In this document: one piece after another, positions 54,943 through 62,502 of the stretch
How positions within the stretch are numbered: the first letter of the stretch is position 1
Layout of the letters: the number at the start of each line of letters is the position of its first letter
Origin: Halanaerobiaceae bacterium ANBcell28
GTDB taxonomy: Bacteria > Bacillota > Halanaerobiia > Halanaerobiales > DTU029
Assembly (NCBI GenBank): GCA_037623315.1
Contig: JBBJJH010000005.1
Coordinates: forward strand, 104,932-168,931
Length of the DNA: 64,000 bases
Direction of reading: 5' to 3'
Translations under genes and position numbers: made by a program
Notes under the pieces: model-generated
Told to the model about the DNA's origin: nothing
The model's database searches: none
The model's input: only the letters and a program-made list of their open reading frames with translations

Positions 54943-54989
54943 TTTATATATAGGAAATCCCTTTATTAAAGGGATTTCCTATATATAAA
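54943..54989. repeat. 47-bp perfect palindrome
   Basis: Arms of 23 bp with a single central base (54966): TTTATATATAGGAAATCCCT continues TTA on the left, and the exact complement is on the right. A weaker relative (CCTTTAATAAAGGGATTAGC) lies at about 52960-52980, before the other exporter fragment. It may be a terminator-like or recombination element. Confidence 0.85.
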
Positions 54990-55018
54990 AAAGTAAACCA
55001 TGAAGATAGGAGAAAACC

Positions 55019-56319
55019 ATGATCATATTCAAAAAAATATCACTGCATAGATAGAGTAGGTTATGTTCCACAGGATATCTTTTTATTCAGTGGTACTATT
55101 AGAGAAAACATAGCCTTTGGTATGCAGAATGTATCCATGGAAGAAATAGTAGATGCAGCTAAAAAATCAAAGTCTCATGAATTTATCAACAAACTCCCAC
55201 CCCGCTATGAAACATTGGTAGGGGAAAGGGGTTCAAATCTCTCTGGAGGACAAAAACAAAGAATAGCCATAGCTAGAGCAATTCTTAAAGATCCAGATGT
55301 TTTGATTCTAGATGAAGCCACCAGTAATCTAGATACAGCCACAGAAAAAGCCATACATCAGGAATATAAATGGAGGAGAAATAGTAGAGTTAAATTATTT
55401 TGAAGGCAAAGTAGTTTCACAGGGTGATCAACTATATCAAATAGATTCAAACAACTTAGAAAATCAATTAACTACAATAACAACAGAAAAAGATAAGTTA
55501 GTAAATGATTTAGAAAATCTTCGTCTTCTGGAAAATAGCATTAATGGAGGAGAAAACCTTTTTTCTATAGATAATCTTGAATACTATAACCGTTATTTAA
55601 TATATGAATATGAATTAGAGCAATTAGCTTTAGAATATAGTCAGGCAGAAAGAAGATATCAAAGAGAACAACAATTAAGTTCATCATCAACAACAGCCAG
55701 CAGACTGGAAGAGCTACAGAGTGCCTATAATATAAGTCGTATAAATTATATGCGTTATCAAAGTGAAAGACTGGTTGCTATCAGCAATGAGATGGAGAGC
55801 AGAGAAAACACCTTATTACAGCTAGAGTCTCAGATAAGAGAATTAGAAAATAGCATAGCCTTAAATAGTGTGACAGCTCCTATCAATGGTATAGTTCAGC
55901 TATATAATGAATCTAATAAGGGAGATTATATGCCTGCAGAGATTGAAGTTTTACGGATTATTCCAGATCAAGGCAGTGAGTATAGGATGGAAATCATGGT
56001 TGAAAACAAAGATATCAGTCATCTGGAACTAGGACAGGAAATCAGGTATCGTTTTCTTGCTTTGCCATTTAGGGAATATGGAGTACTTGAAGGTGAGATT
56101 GTCAGGATATCAAGAGATGCTCTTGCCAGTCAGGATAATCCTGATATGTCATATCGAGTAGAAGCAAGTATCAATGAGATTGAACTATATGATAGAAATG
56201 GAAGGGCTGTACAAGTAAAGCCTAGAATGATAGCTGAAAGCAGGGTAGTTATACGGCAGAAGAAGATATTATATTATGTTTTAGAAAAATTAGACTTTCT
56301 TTCTAAAGTATTTTATTGA
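55019..56319 (+). pseudogene. Chimeric remnant: exporter start, exporter ATPase end, then HlyD adaptor
   Basis: Three parts are fused. The first is about 35 bp of the exporter start. The second, about 55055-55362, is the ATPase end ([44 protein letters not shown]), equal to 61980-62287. The third, from about 55363, is the adaptor from its [15 protein letters not shown] region onward (equal to 62705-63640). The second joint is at ATCAG, present at both parent sites. The adaptor part has drifted up to 55566, then 55567-56297 looks identical to 62910-63640. It lacks the peptidase, the channel and the adaptor's membrane helix, so it should not export anything. Confidence 0.9.
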
Positions 56320-56366
56320 AAAGTATGATACTAATTACTTTTATTAAAAAAATAAACGAACGCTAA

Positions 56367-56392
56367 ATAGCAGGAGAAATCCTGCTATTTAT
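56367..56392 (+). terminator. Terminator after the chimeric pseudogene
   Basis: AAATAGCAGGA (56367-56377) pairs with TCCTGCTATTT (56382-56392), then ATTATT. Confidence 0.7.
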
Positions 56393-56499
56393 TATTAATA
56401 TGGAATACAACTCCACAATATTTAATAAAAAACAATTCTTAGCATTAGTTAATTAGGTTCATATTGCTTTGTTTTTGTCTAATTCATGATTATGTAACA

Positions 56500-56654
56500 A
56501 ACCTAGAAGGTACTGCCAGAGAAGCGAGAGAAGAAGGTTTAAAGAAGGAAAAAAGATAGAATTAACGAAAAAAATGTTAAAAAGAGGGATGCCAGTAAGT
56601 GAAATAATAGAGTTGGTAAGTATAGATAAAATAAAAGAAGAAATTAAACATTAA
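56500..56654 (+). pseudogene. C-terminal remnant of an Rpn-family gene
   Basis: One frame gives LEGTAREAREEGLKKE and, one base out of step, KKIELTKKMLKRGMPVSEII then ELVSIDKIKEEIKH and a stop. This charged tail followed by KKML..G....EI is typical of the C-terminus of Rpn (PD-(D/E)XK, recombination-promoting nuclease/transposase-like) proteins. It follows the adaptor copy just as an intact Rpn gene follows the adaptor at 63867. Confidence 0.6.
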
Positions 56655-56660
56655 CTAGGA

Positions 56661-56924
56661 TCGTTTCTATTTTTTTCTGTGCTAGTTTATTTCAAAAAGG
56701 AGTTCTTTTGTCGAAAAATAAAATCTTATATCAGAAATTGCGTTTGAATTACTATTCTTTTATTGATACAATATTCCTATGAAAGGCGAATCATGTGCTA
56801 TATTATATATTTTCAAGTTATTTTGTAAATATAATTATAATATTTAAAAAATAGTGAATATTTATTATTTTTTTCTTATTTGGATACAAAATTCTTTATA
56901 CTAATTAAACTATGATTTTTTCTG
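56661..56924 (+). repeat. Leader DNA of the intact peptide locus (pair of 51260-51527)
   Basis: Nearly identical to 51260-51527, with a few substitutions and single-base gaps. It directly precedes the GAF-LuxR regulator and must hold its promoter, though I could not place -35/-10 boxes with confidence. Confidence 0.85.
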
Positions 56925-56939
56925 AAAGGAGTAGTGAAT

Positions 56940-57719
56940 ATGGAGTATTTAAAATCAGAGTGTTTGCAAAATAGTATAAGAAAATCATGGAAGGTATCTA
57001 AAAGGCATAATAGTATGCCTAACTTAGATAAGTCATTTATAAAAGTAAGGGAGGATAGATTAGAGTATATTTTAAAAAGCAATCAAAAATTAATTGATGT
57101 ATTTAAATCATCGGTACAAAGCTTAGTAAAAACAATCAAGCATGAATATGTTTTTATTTTAACAGATCCAGAATTAATGGTACTAGCTTATACAAAATCT
57201 GATAGTTCAATGTTAGGAACCCTAGACTTAGGTATGTCTTTTTGTGAGAAAAGTCTTGGAACAAATGCTATTTCACTAGCAAAAAGCATAAATAAAGCTG
57301 TATATATTAAACCTGAAGATCATTATTCTGTTCTTTTGAAAGAATGGTATTGCTTTGCTTTACCATTGCGAGTTGATAAAAAAATTATTGGCTATCTTGA
57401 TGTATCTACTGTAAATAAAGAATTAAAAGCTGAAATGATTCAGGTAATTGATTTTCTGACGAAGGATATTGTTACGGGATATAGAAGGTGTTGTGTTAAA
57501 GCTGATATTAAAGTTAGCCAGAAACAAAGGGAAGTTTTGAAATATCTTGTGAAAGATATGACTGATTATGAAATAGCAAGTGAATTAGCTTGTAGTGTAA
57601 GTAATATTAAACAGCATAAAAGAAACTTGCGTAGGATCTTCAGAGTGCAATCTGAAAAAGGGATTATTAGCAAATCTATAAAATTAGGAATCGTATATAT
57701 TAATAAGATTAATATATAG
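56940..57719 (+). CDS. GAF-domain LuxR-type transcriptional regulator
   Basis: 259 aa from ATG 56940 with GAAAGGAG 8 nt upstream; the GTG at 56934 is too close to that site. The N-terminal part resembles the sensing half of AcoR/DhaR-type regulators: ILTDPELMVLAYT, LGTNAISLAKSINKAVYIKP and HYSVLLKEWYCFALPLRV (about 75-160) fit a GAF domain. The C-terminal part (about 195-255, VSQKQREVLKYLVKDMTDYE, IASELACSVSNIKQHKRNLR) is a LuxR/GerE helix-turn-helix. There is no AAA+ domain, so it is not a sigma-54 activator. It probably binds the two palindromes 40-90 bp downstream and controls the peptide genes. Confidence 0.75.
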   Translation: MEYLKSECLQNSIRKSWKVSKRHNSMPNLDKSFIKVREDRLEYILKSNQKLIDVFKSSVQSLVKTIKHEYVFILTDPELMVLAYTKSDSSMLGTLDLGMSFCEKSLGTNAISLAKSINKAVYIKPEDHYSVLLKEWYCFALPLRVDKKIIGYLDVSTVNKELKAEMIQVIDFLTKDIVTGYRRCCVKADIKVSQKQREVLKYLVKDMTDYEIASELACSVSNIKQHKRNLRRIFRVQSEKGIISKSIKLGIVYINKINI

Positions 57720-57755
57720 CAAATAACACATAGGACTTTAGAACTAATTTTATAA

Positions 57756-57775
57756 AACTGCACTATAGTATAGTT
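57756..57775. promoter_or_regulatory. Operator 1 of the peptide genes (imperfect palindrome)
   Basis: AACTGCACTATAGTATAGTT, the same 20-bp palindrome as operator 2 but with two base changes. Centre-to-centre distance to operator 2 is exactly 50 bp, near five helical turns, so both face the same side. Confidence 0.75.
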
Positions 57776-57805
57776 CTAATTTGTCGATTTATGAAAAAAA
57801 GAAAT

Positions 57806-57825
57806 AACTGTACTATAGTACAGTT
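57806..57825. promoter_or_regulatory. Operator 2 of the peptide genes (perfect palindrome)
   Basis: AACTGTACTATAGTACAGTT, a perfect 20-bp palindrome. Its last two bases are the first two of the -35 box, so its centre is near -43 relative to the likely start. That is the position of an activator touching RNA polymerase at the -35. Confidence 0.85.
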
Positions 57826-57852
57826 GACGGGTTTGTTTACATATATTAGAAT
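57824..57852 (+). promoter_or_regulatory. Promoter of the peptide genes
   Basis: TTGACG (57824-57829), 17-bp spacer, TAGAAT (57847-57852). It overlaps operator 2 by two bases. Leader of about 65 nt to the first peptide gene. Confidence 0.7.
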
Positions 57853-57925
57853 TATAAATAGGAAATTTCCAATACATACTTCTTGAGGAGTAGAGAAAAT
57901 TCAAATTGAAGGGAGGGTTTTATTT

Positions 57926-58186
57926 ATGGAAGCTTTAGCTAATGTAAATCAGTTTGGTATGGTTGAGTTAAGAGAAGATGAGTTGATGATGGTTGATGGT
58001 GGACTCGAACCTATAACTACAACAATTGCAGTAGCTGGTTTGCTACTTGCTGCATGTACAGCTGCATATAATAAAGGCAAAGATGATGGTAAAAGACAAA
58101 GACATCAAGAAGAGATTGATAGACTTGAAAGAGAACGTGAATATAATAATAAAGTAGATAAATGGCAATATTTACCCGGATATTAG
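57926..58186 (+). CDS. Double-glycine leader peptide 1
   Basis: 86 aa with GGGAGGG 8 nt before the ATG. The leader (1-26) ends ELREDELMMVDGG and fits the GG-leader rule: Leu at -12, Glu -8, Leu -7, hydrophobic -4, Gly-Gly at -2/-1. The predicted core (27-86, 60 aa) is a hydrophobic helix TTTIAVAGLLLAACTAAY followed by a highly charged tail NKGKDDGKRQRHQEEIDRLE and an aromatic end WQYLPGY. The C39-peptidase exporter encoded downstream would cleave after Gly26 while exporting the core. A bacteriocin, microcin-like or signal peptide is likely. The core is not a class I recognise. One cysteine only (Cys44), so no disulfide within the core. Confidence 0.85.
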   Translation: MEALANVNQFGMVELREDELMMVDGGLEPITTTIAVAGLLLAACTAAYNKGKDDGKRQRHQEEIDRLEREREYNNKVDKWQYLPGY

Positions 58187-58233
58187 TCATTATAAATTAG
58201 TGCTAAAAATTTGGATCAAGAGGAAGTGATTTT

Positions 58234-58434
58234 ATGTTGAAAACTGGAATGGTTGAACTAACAGAACGAGAGTTATATGAAAAAACTGGTGGAGCAGTAA
58301 CTTTAGGGGTAATGGTTACAATATCATTAGTAAGTCTTGGTGTTGCAGCAGTGGGGGCAGCCTATGGTCAAGGTAAAAAAAGTGGGTACGAAGAAGTTGA
58401 TCAACAATATAAATTAGAAGAGTTAAAAAGCTGA
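58234..58434 (+). CDS. Double-glycine leader peptide 2
   Basis: 66 aa with AAGAGGAAG before the ATG, 47 bp after peptide 1. The leader (1-20) MLKTGMVELTERELYEKTGG shares GMVEL..xEL with peptide 1 and keeps Leu -12, Glu -8, Leu -7 and Gly-Gly. The core (21-66, 46 aa) is a Gly/Ala-rich helix VTLGVMVTISLVSLGVAAVG followed by AAYGQGKKSGYEEVDQQYKL. No cysteine. The two peptides may act as a pair, as in class IIb bacteriocins, and would both be exported by the PCAT transporter. Identity outside the leader is low except for the AAYxxGxxxG motif after the helix. Confidence 0.85.
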   Translation: MLKTGMVELTERELYEKTGGAVTLGVMVTISLVSLGVAAVGAAYGQGKKSGYEEVDQQYKLEELKS

Positions 58435-58472
58435 TTGTAATTGTGGTTGTTAATGATATTTAAGTGAGTCAT

Positions 58473-58505
58473 AACTCTTTAATTTCTACAAATTAAGAGT
58501 TTTGA
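58473..58505 (+). terminator. Hairpin between peptide 2 and the leaderless peptide
   Basis: AACTCTTTAATTT pairs with AAATTAAGAGTT across CTAC with one bulged T, then TTGACTCTTCTT. Weak T run; it may give partial termination so the peptides are made in excess. Confidence 0.6.
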
Positions 58506-58543
58506 CTCTTCTTATTATTGACTAAAAAGAGGGGGATCTACAT

Positions 58544-58714
58544 ATGAATAAAGAAATATTATTAAATATAATTTTATTATTACTTGTATTAGTTATATTA
58601 TGTTACTTTGCTTATATTAAGGGATATGATGATGGTGTTATACAAAGACAACATGAAGAAATAATAAGGAGAGAAGAAATGTTGAATAATAATGAGGAAT
58701 CAATTATAGATTGA
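58544..58714 (+). CDS. Leaderless small membrane peptide sharing the peptide tail motif
   Basis: 56 aa, too short for most ORF finders. GAGGGGG at 58529-58535, 8 nt before ATG 58544, supports translation. A single helix (about 6-25, LLNIILLLLLVLVILCYFAY) is followed by YIKGYDDGVIQRQHEEIIRR and an acidic end. There is no GG leader. The tail matches peptide 1 closely: AYIKGYDDGVIQRQHEEI versus AYNKGKDDGKRQRHQEEI. It would stay in the producer's membrane with the tail on one side, suggesting an immunity mimic or membrane partner of peptide 1. This is inference from the shared motif and position. Confidence 0.7.
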   Translation: MNKEILLNIILLLLVLVILCYFAYIKGYDDGVIQRQHEEIIRREEMLNNNEESIID

Positions 58715-59402
58715 AATTTATAAAAATGTTAAATTTGAGGCAAGTGTGTAAAAATTAATTGTATGTAAAATTAAAAGTCAAACTACACACATAAATAATT
58801 TTTTTATTTTGAAATATCAATCAATATTTGTAAATTTTTAAAGCCTGGAACAATGCTTTTTCAATCATATAATGGATGATATTCTACTAACTTATGGTAG
58901 AGCTTTAACAAATATTTCAGAGATCTAACTGCTTTAATATTAATTTTTTAGTGTCTATGATTATTTCCATTGCCTTATTAATTGCTTTAATTCAGGTGAA
59001 ATCTGATATCTTATCAATTAGATAATAGAATAGTTGCTCCAAGGTTCTATTATCGGAATGTCGCCTGTTTTTGTGGTGTCATCTATAATTAAGTCGTTTA
59101 CACGATTTTTATCTGTAAGGTCTTTATGGTATCATTGATAATCCACTTTGTAAGTAGGGTTATAAAACAAATCCAGTTATTATGGATTGAATTAAAAAAA
59201 GATACATTATATCTTTTTGTCAATATAATTATATCAAAAGCAAGGGGCTTCATGCTAGTCTTTTGTTAATAATGTTGATATTTTAAGGTGTAAAGGTGCA
59301 TTCGAAAGTACGAAGTTTGAGTAATAAATAAAAAGATAACTTAAAAATAAAAATTATATAGTTATGTGTCTCAAATTAGGGAAAGGAGTAGATAATATTA
59401 TT
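58715..59402. other. Long AT-rich stretch with decayed coding DNA
   Basis: No intact gene with a ribosome site. The minus strand carries broken reading frames (one listed separately; another near 58930-59000 reading NKAMEIIIDTKKLILKQLDL). No terminal inverted repeats or tRNA were recognised. Confidence 0.5.
59018..59176 (-). pseudogene. Decayed minus-strand coding remnant
   Basis: One frame reads LDLFYNPTYKVDYQ, one stop codon, then YHKDLTDKNRVNDLIIDDTT and KTGDIPIIEPWSNYSII and stops. The composition is protein-like rather than random, but I cannot name the family. Confidence 0.35.
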
Positions 59403-59984
59403 ATGAAGATTTGTGTAGGCAATGTTCCAAAAGATGAAAGATTTTATCCTCAAAAAGAAGGATGGAAGTCTATTAGAGAACCAAACCCTTTACTATATCA
59501 GATCTTGGCCGTACCAATAGGGATATTAATAACTTATATTATATATTTACTTACAAAGAATATCTTCTCATTATATTTATATTTTTCAAAACCAATAGTT
59601 AATATTGCTTTGATTCTATTAATTACTATTGTCCATGAATGTTTACATGCTGTTTGTCATCCTAAATTTGGAATTAGTGACAAAACTATTTTAGGCATGT
59701 GGCCACAAAAATTTTTGTTTTATGCACACTATGAGGAGAAATTAATAAGAAATAGATTGTTATTAGTCTATTTAAATCCGTTTATTTTTTTATCATTAAT
59801 ACCTGTATTAATAGTTTTATTGTTTGAATTATCTTTATTCTTTTTGATTAGACTAGCTATAATTAATGCATTATTATCTTGTGGCGATATATTAGGATTT
59901 TTTTTATTAATTATTCAAGTTCCTAAAAATGCATATATCAAAAACAAAGGATGGAAGAGTTATTGGAAGATTAAATATGATTAA
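59403..59984 (+). CDS. DUF3267 membrane protein with HExxH motif
   Basis: 193 aa from ATG 59403; AAGGAG at 59383-59388 is rather far (14 nt), but the upstream ATG at 59364 has no ribosome site. Four helices: about 36-55, 62-80, 115-135, 140-165. HECLHAVCHP lies in the second helix, and YLNPFIFLSLIPVLIVL contains an N-P like the second metal-ligand region of site-2-protease-type zincins. DUF3267 proteins are putative intramembrane metalloproteases of unknown substrate. Between the peptides and their exporter it could mature peptides, give immunity or clear leaders. Confidence 0.65.
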   Translation: MKICVGNVPKDERFYPQKEGWKSIREPNPLLYQILAVPIGILITYIIYLLTKNIFSLYLYFSKPIVNIALILLITIVHECLHAVCHPKFGISDKTILGMWPQKFLFYAHYEEKLIRNRLLLVYLNPFIFLSLIPVLIVLLFELSLFFLIRLAIINALLSCGDILGFFLLIIQVPKNAYIKNKGWKSYWKIKYD

Positions 59985-60134
59985 ATAATTCAATTATTTT
60001 AATAATTATTATATGTAAAATTCAAAACTAGACTTTGGCTAGCAAAAATGCAAATTCCTACTACTAGAACTTAAAGCTTAGTATTTAGAGGATAATATTC
60101 AGAGAAGGAAATTTTAAAATGATTTTATCAGAAA

Positions 60135-60251
60135 ATGAAAGATAATAAATGTTTTAATAAATTAAATGGTGATGTAGTTTGAACTTTTGATAACAAAACT
60201 GTCTTTAGTATTTCTGAATTTACATATTTTGAGTTATTAAATAGGCCATAG
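60135..60251 (+). pseudogene. Possible small ORF with an internal TGA
   Basis: The frame reads MKDNKCFNKLNGDVV, TGA at 60180-60182, then TFDNKTVFSISEFTYFELLN and stops at 60249. A Trp codon changed to TGA would explain it. No convincing ribosome site; unidentified. Confidence 0.25.
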
Positions 60252-60315
60252 GCTTCGAGTTTTATGTAATAAATCAATTAACTTTGGAAAAGGTAGCAAT
60301 TTAAAGGAGAAAAAC

Positions 60316-62502
60316 ATGAGCATATTCAAAAAATATCACTGTATAAAACAACATGATATAACAGACTGCGGTGCAGCCTGTATAGCCACTATTTCCAAAC
60401 AACATGGGCTGAAGATATCCATCACTCAAATCAGGGAAGTAGCAGGAACCGATCAGAAAGGCACAAATGCCTTTGGTTTAATCAAAGCAGCTAAAGAACT
60501 AGGCTTTTCTGCCAAAGGAGTAAAGGCAGAAAGAGAACACCTGCAGGAAGAAATACCTTTACCCTGTATAGCCCATGTTATTAAAGGAAGCCTGCTTCAT
60601 TATGTGGTAATCCATGAAATAAAGAAAGATGAAGTAATCATAGCTGATCCTGGCGAAGGAATAGTAAAGTACACAATGGATGACTTTTGTGAGATATGGT
60701 CAGGTGTACTTATTTTCATGGTACCAGGAGAAAAGTTTGAAAAAAGAGATGAGACAACAGGTCTTTTTGCCAGGTTTTTCAGCTTATTAAAACCTCACAA
60801 AAGGTTATTAATAGAAATCTTTATCGCTTCTATTCTTTATACATTAATGGGATTAGCGGGAGCATTTTATTTTAAATACCTTATAGATACCATCCTGGCA
60901 GATGGTTTAACAAAGACTTTACATATTATATCAACAGGAATTATAATCTTGACTATTTTAAAAATATTAATGAACGCCTTCAGAACACATTTATTAGTTT
61001 ATCTAAGTCAAAAAATAGATATATCATTAATCCTGATGTACTATCAACATGTTTTAGAACTACCAATGTCTTTTTTTGACTCCAGAAAAGTAGGAGAAAT
61101 AATCTCCAGGCTCAGTGATGCCTCTAAAATCAGGAGTGCCATCTCAGGTGCAACAATTACCGTAATGATAGATACATTGATGGTAGTTGTAGGAGGAATA
61201 GTCCTATATATTCAAAGCCCAGTACTTTTTGGAATAGCATCAATAGTAATACCTTTTTATATCGTGGCAGTCTGGAGTTTTAATAAACCCTTTAGAAGAA
61301 TACATAGAAAAGAAATGGAACAGGGAGCAGAATTACAATCCTATCTAGTAGAATCAATCTCGGGAGCAGCAACTATCAAGGCCTTTAATGCAGAAGATGA
61401 AGCTAACCTAGAAACAGAAAATAGGTTTATCAAATTCATCAAATCAATCTTCAAGGCCAGCTGGCTATCAAATCTACAATCCTCAATACAGGTAACCCTG
61501 ACATCTGTAAGTGAGACAATGATTATCTGGATAGGAGGTTTACAAATAATCAATGGTAATCTTAGTATTGGACAACTTATCACCTTCAATGCCTTATTAG
61601 CCTACTTCTATGGACCAATACAAAATCTAATAAATCTACAACCACAATTACAGGAAGCCTACGTAGCTTCTGACAGACTGGGAGAAATACTTGATTTAGA
61701 AATAGAGAAGAAAGATGAAAAGAACAAAATTAGAAAAGAAAAGCTGGAAGGTAAGTTTGAAGTAAAGAATATAGAGTTTCGCTATGGAACAAGAGAAAAG
61801 GTAATCAAAGATATTAGCTTTGATATTCAGCCAGGAGAAAAGGTAGCATTAGTAGGAGAAAGTGGTTCGGGAAAAACAACTTTAGCAAAACTTCTCTTGA
61901 AATATTACCTGGTACAGGAAGGTGAAATCTTAATAGATGATTACAATCTCAAAGACTTAAGTTATGAAAGTCTAAGAGACAGAGTAGGTTATGTACCACA
62001 GGATATCTTTTTATTCAGTGGTACTATTAGAGAAAATATAGCCTTTGGTATGCAGAATGTATCCATGGAAGAAATAGTCGATGCAGCAAAAAAATCAAAG
62101 GCCCATGACTTTATCAACAAACTCCCTCTCCGCTATGAAACACTGGTAGGGGAAAGGGGTTCAAACTTATCAGGAGGACAAAAACAAAGAATAGCCATAG
62201 CCAGAGCAATCCTTAAAGACCCAGATATATTAATCTTAGATGAAGCCACTAGTAACTTGGATACAGCCACAGAAAAAGCCATACACCAGACAGTAGAAAC
62301 AGTCAGTCAGGGAATAACTACTATAATTATAGCCCATAGATTAAGTACCATCTTATCCTGTGATAAGATAATCCTTTTAGAAGATGGGCAAATAAAAGAA
62401 ATGGGTTCACATAGTGAATTATTAAAAGAAAAAGGAGATTACTATAATCTCTGGCAAAGTCAAACTATTGATGACTTAGAAGCAAAGGAAGATGCCTCAT
62501 GA
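60316..62502 (+). CDS. Peptidase-containing ABC transporter (PCAT) for GG-leader peptides
   Basis: 728 aa. The N-terminal C39 peptidase domain (1 to about 135) has Gln12, Cys18 (DCGAACIATI), His95 (LLHYVVIHEI) and Asp111 (DPGEGIVKY), the full catalytic set. Six helices (about 155-420) form the channel. The ATPase has GESGSGKTT (514-522), LSGGQ (618-622) and [12 protein letters not shown] (about 639-650). It removes double-glycine leaders while exporting the core peptide. AAAGGAG precedes ATG 60316. It overlaps the HlyD adaptor gene by 4 bp (ATGA). The peptide genes 2 kb upstream are the obvious substrates. Confidence 0.96.
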   Translation: MSIFKKYHCIKQHDITDCGAACIATISKQHGLKISITQIREVAGTDQKGTNAFGLIKAAKELGFSAKGVKAEREHLQEEIPLPCIAHVIKGSLLHYVVIHEIKKDEVIIADPGEGIVKYTMDDFCEIWSGVLIFMVPGEKFEKRDETTGLFARFFSLLKPHKRLLIEIFIASILYTLMGLAGAFYFKYLIDTILADGLTKTLHIISTGIIILTILKILMNAFRTHLLVYLSQKIDISLILMYYQHVLELPMSFFDSRKVGEIISRLSDASKIRSAISGATITVMIDTLMVVVGGIVLYIQSPVLFGIASIVIPFYIVAVWSFNKPFRRIHRKEMEQGAELQSYLVESISGAATIKAFNAEDEANLETENRFIKFIKSIFKASWLSNLQSSIQVTLTSVSETMIIWIGGLQIINGNLSIGQLITFNALLAYFYGPIQNLINLQPQLQEAYVASDRLGEILDLEIEKKDEKNKIRKEKLEGKFEVKNIEFRYGTREKVIKDISFDIQPGEKVALVGESGSGKTTLAKLLLKYYLVQEGEILIDDYNLKDLSYESLRDRVGYVPQDIFLFSGTIRENIAFGMQNVSMEEIVDAAKKSKAHDFINKLPLRYETLVGERGSNLSGGQKQRIAIARAILKDPDILILDEATSNLDTATEKAIHQTVETVSQGITTIIIAHRLSTILSCDKIILLEDGQIKEMGSHSELLKEKGDYYNLWQSQTIDDLEAKEDAS

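Noticed and set aside
55122..55403. Stand-alone ABC ATPase gene
   Set aside because: It is the ATPase tail of a deleted exporter copy, lacks Walker A and runs into adaptor sequence.
55750..56319. Stand-alone HlyD-like gene
   Set aside because: It is the C-terminal part of the chimeric pseudogene; the open frame extends further upstream and lacks a membrane anchor and start signals.
58715..59402. tRNA or known structured RNA in the large gap
   Set aside because: No cloverleaf, CCA end or known RNA consensus was found; broken coding frames explain part of it.
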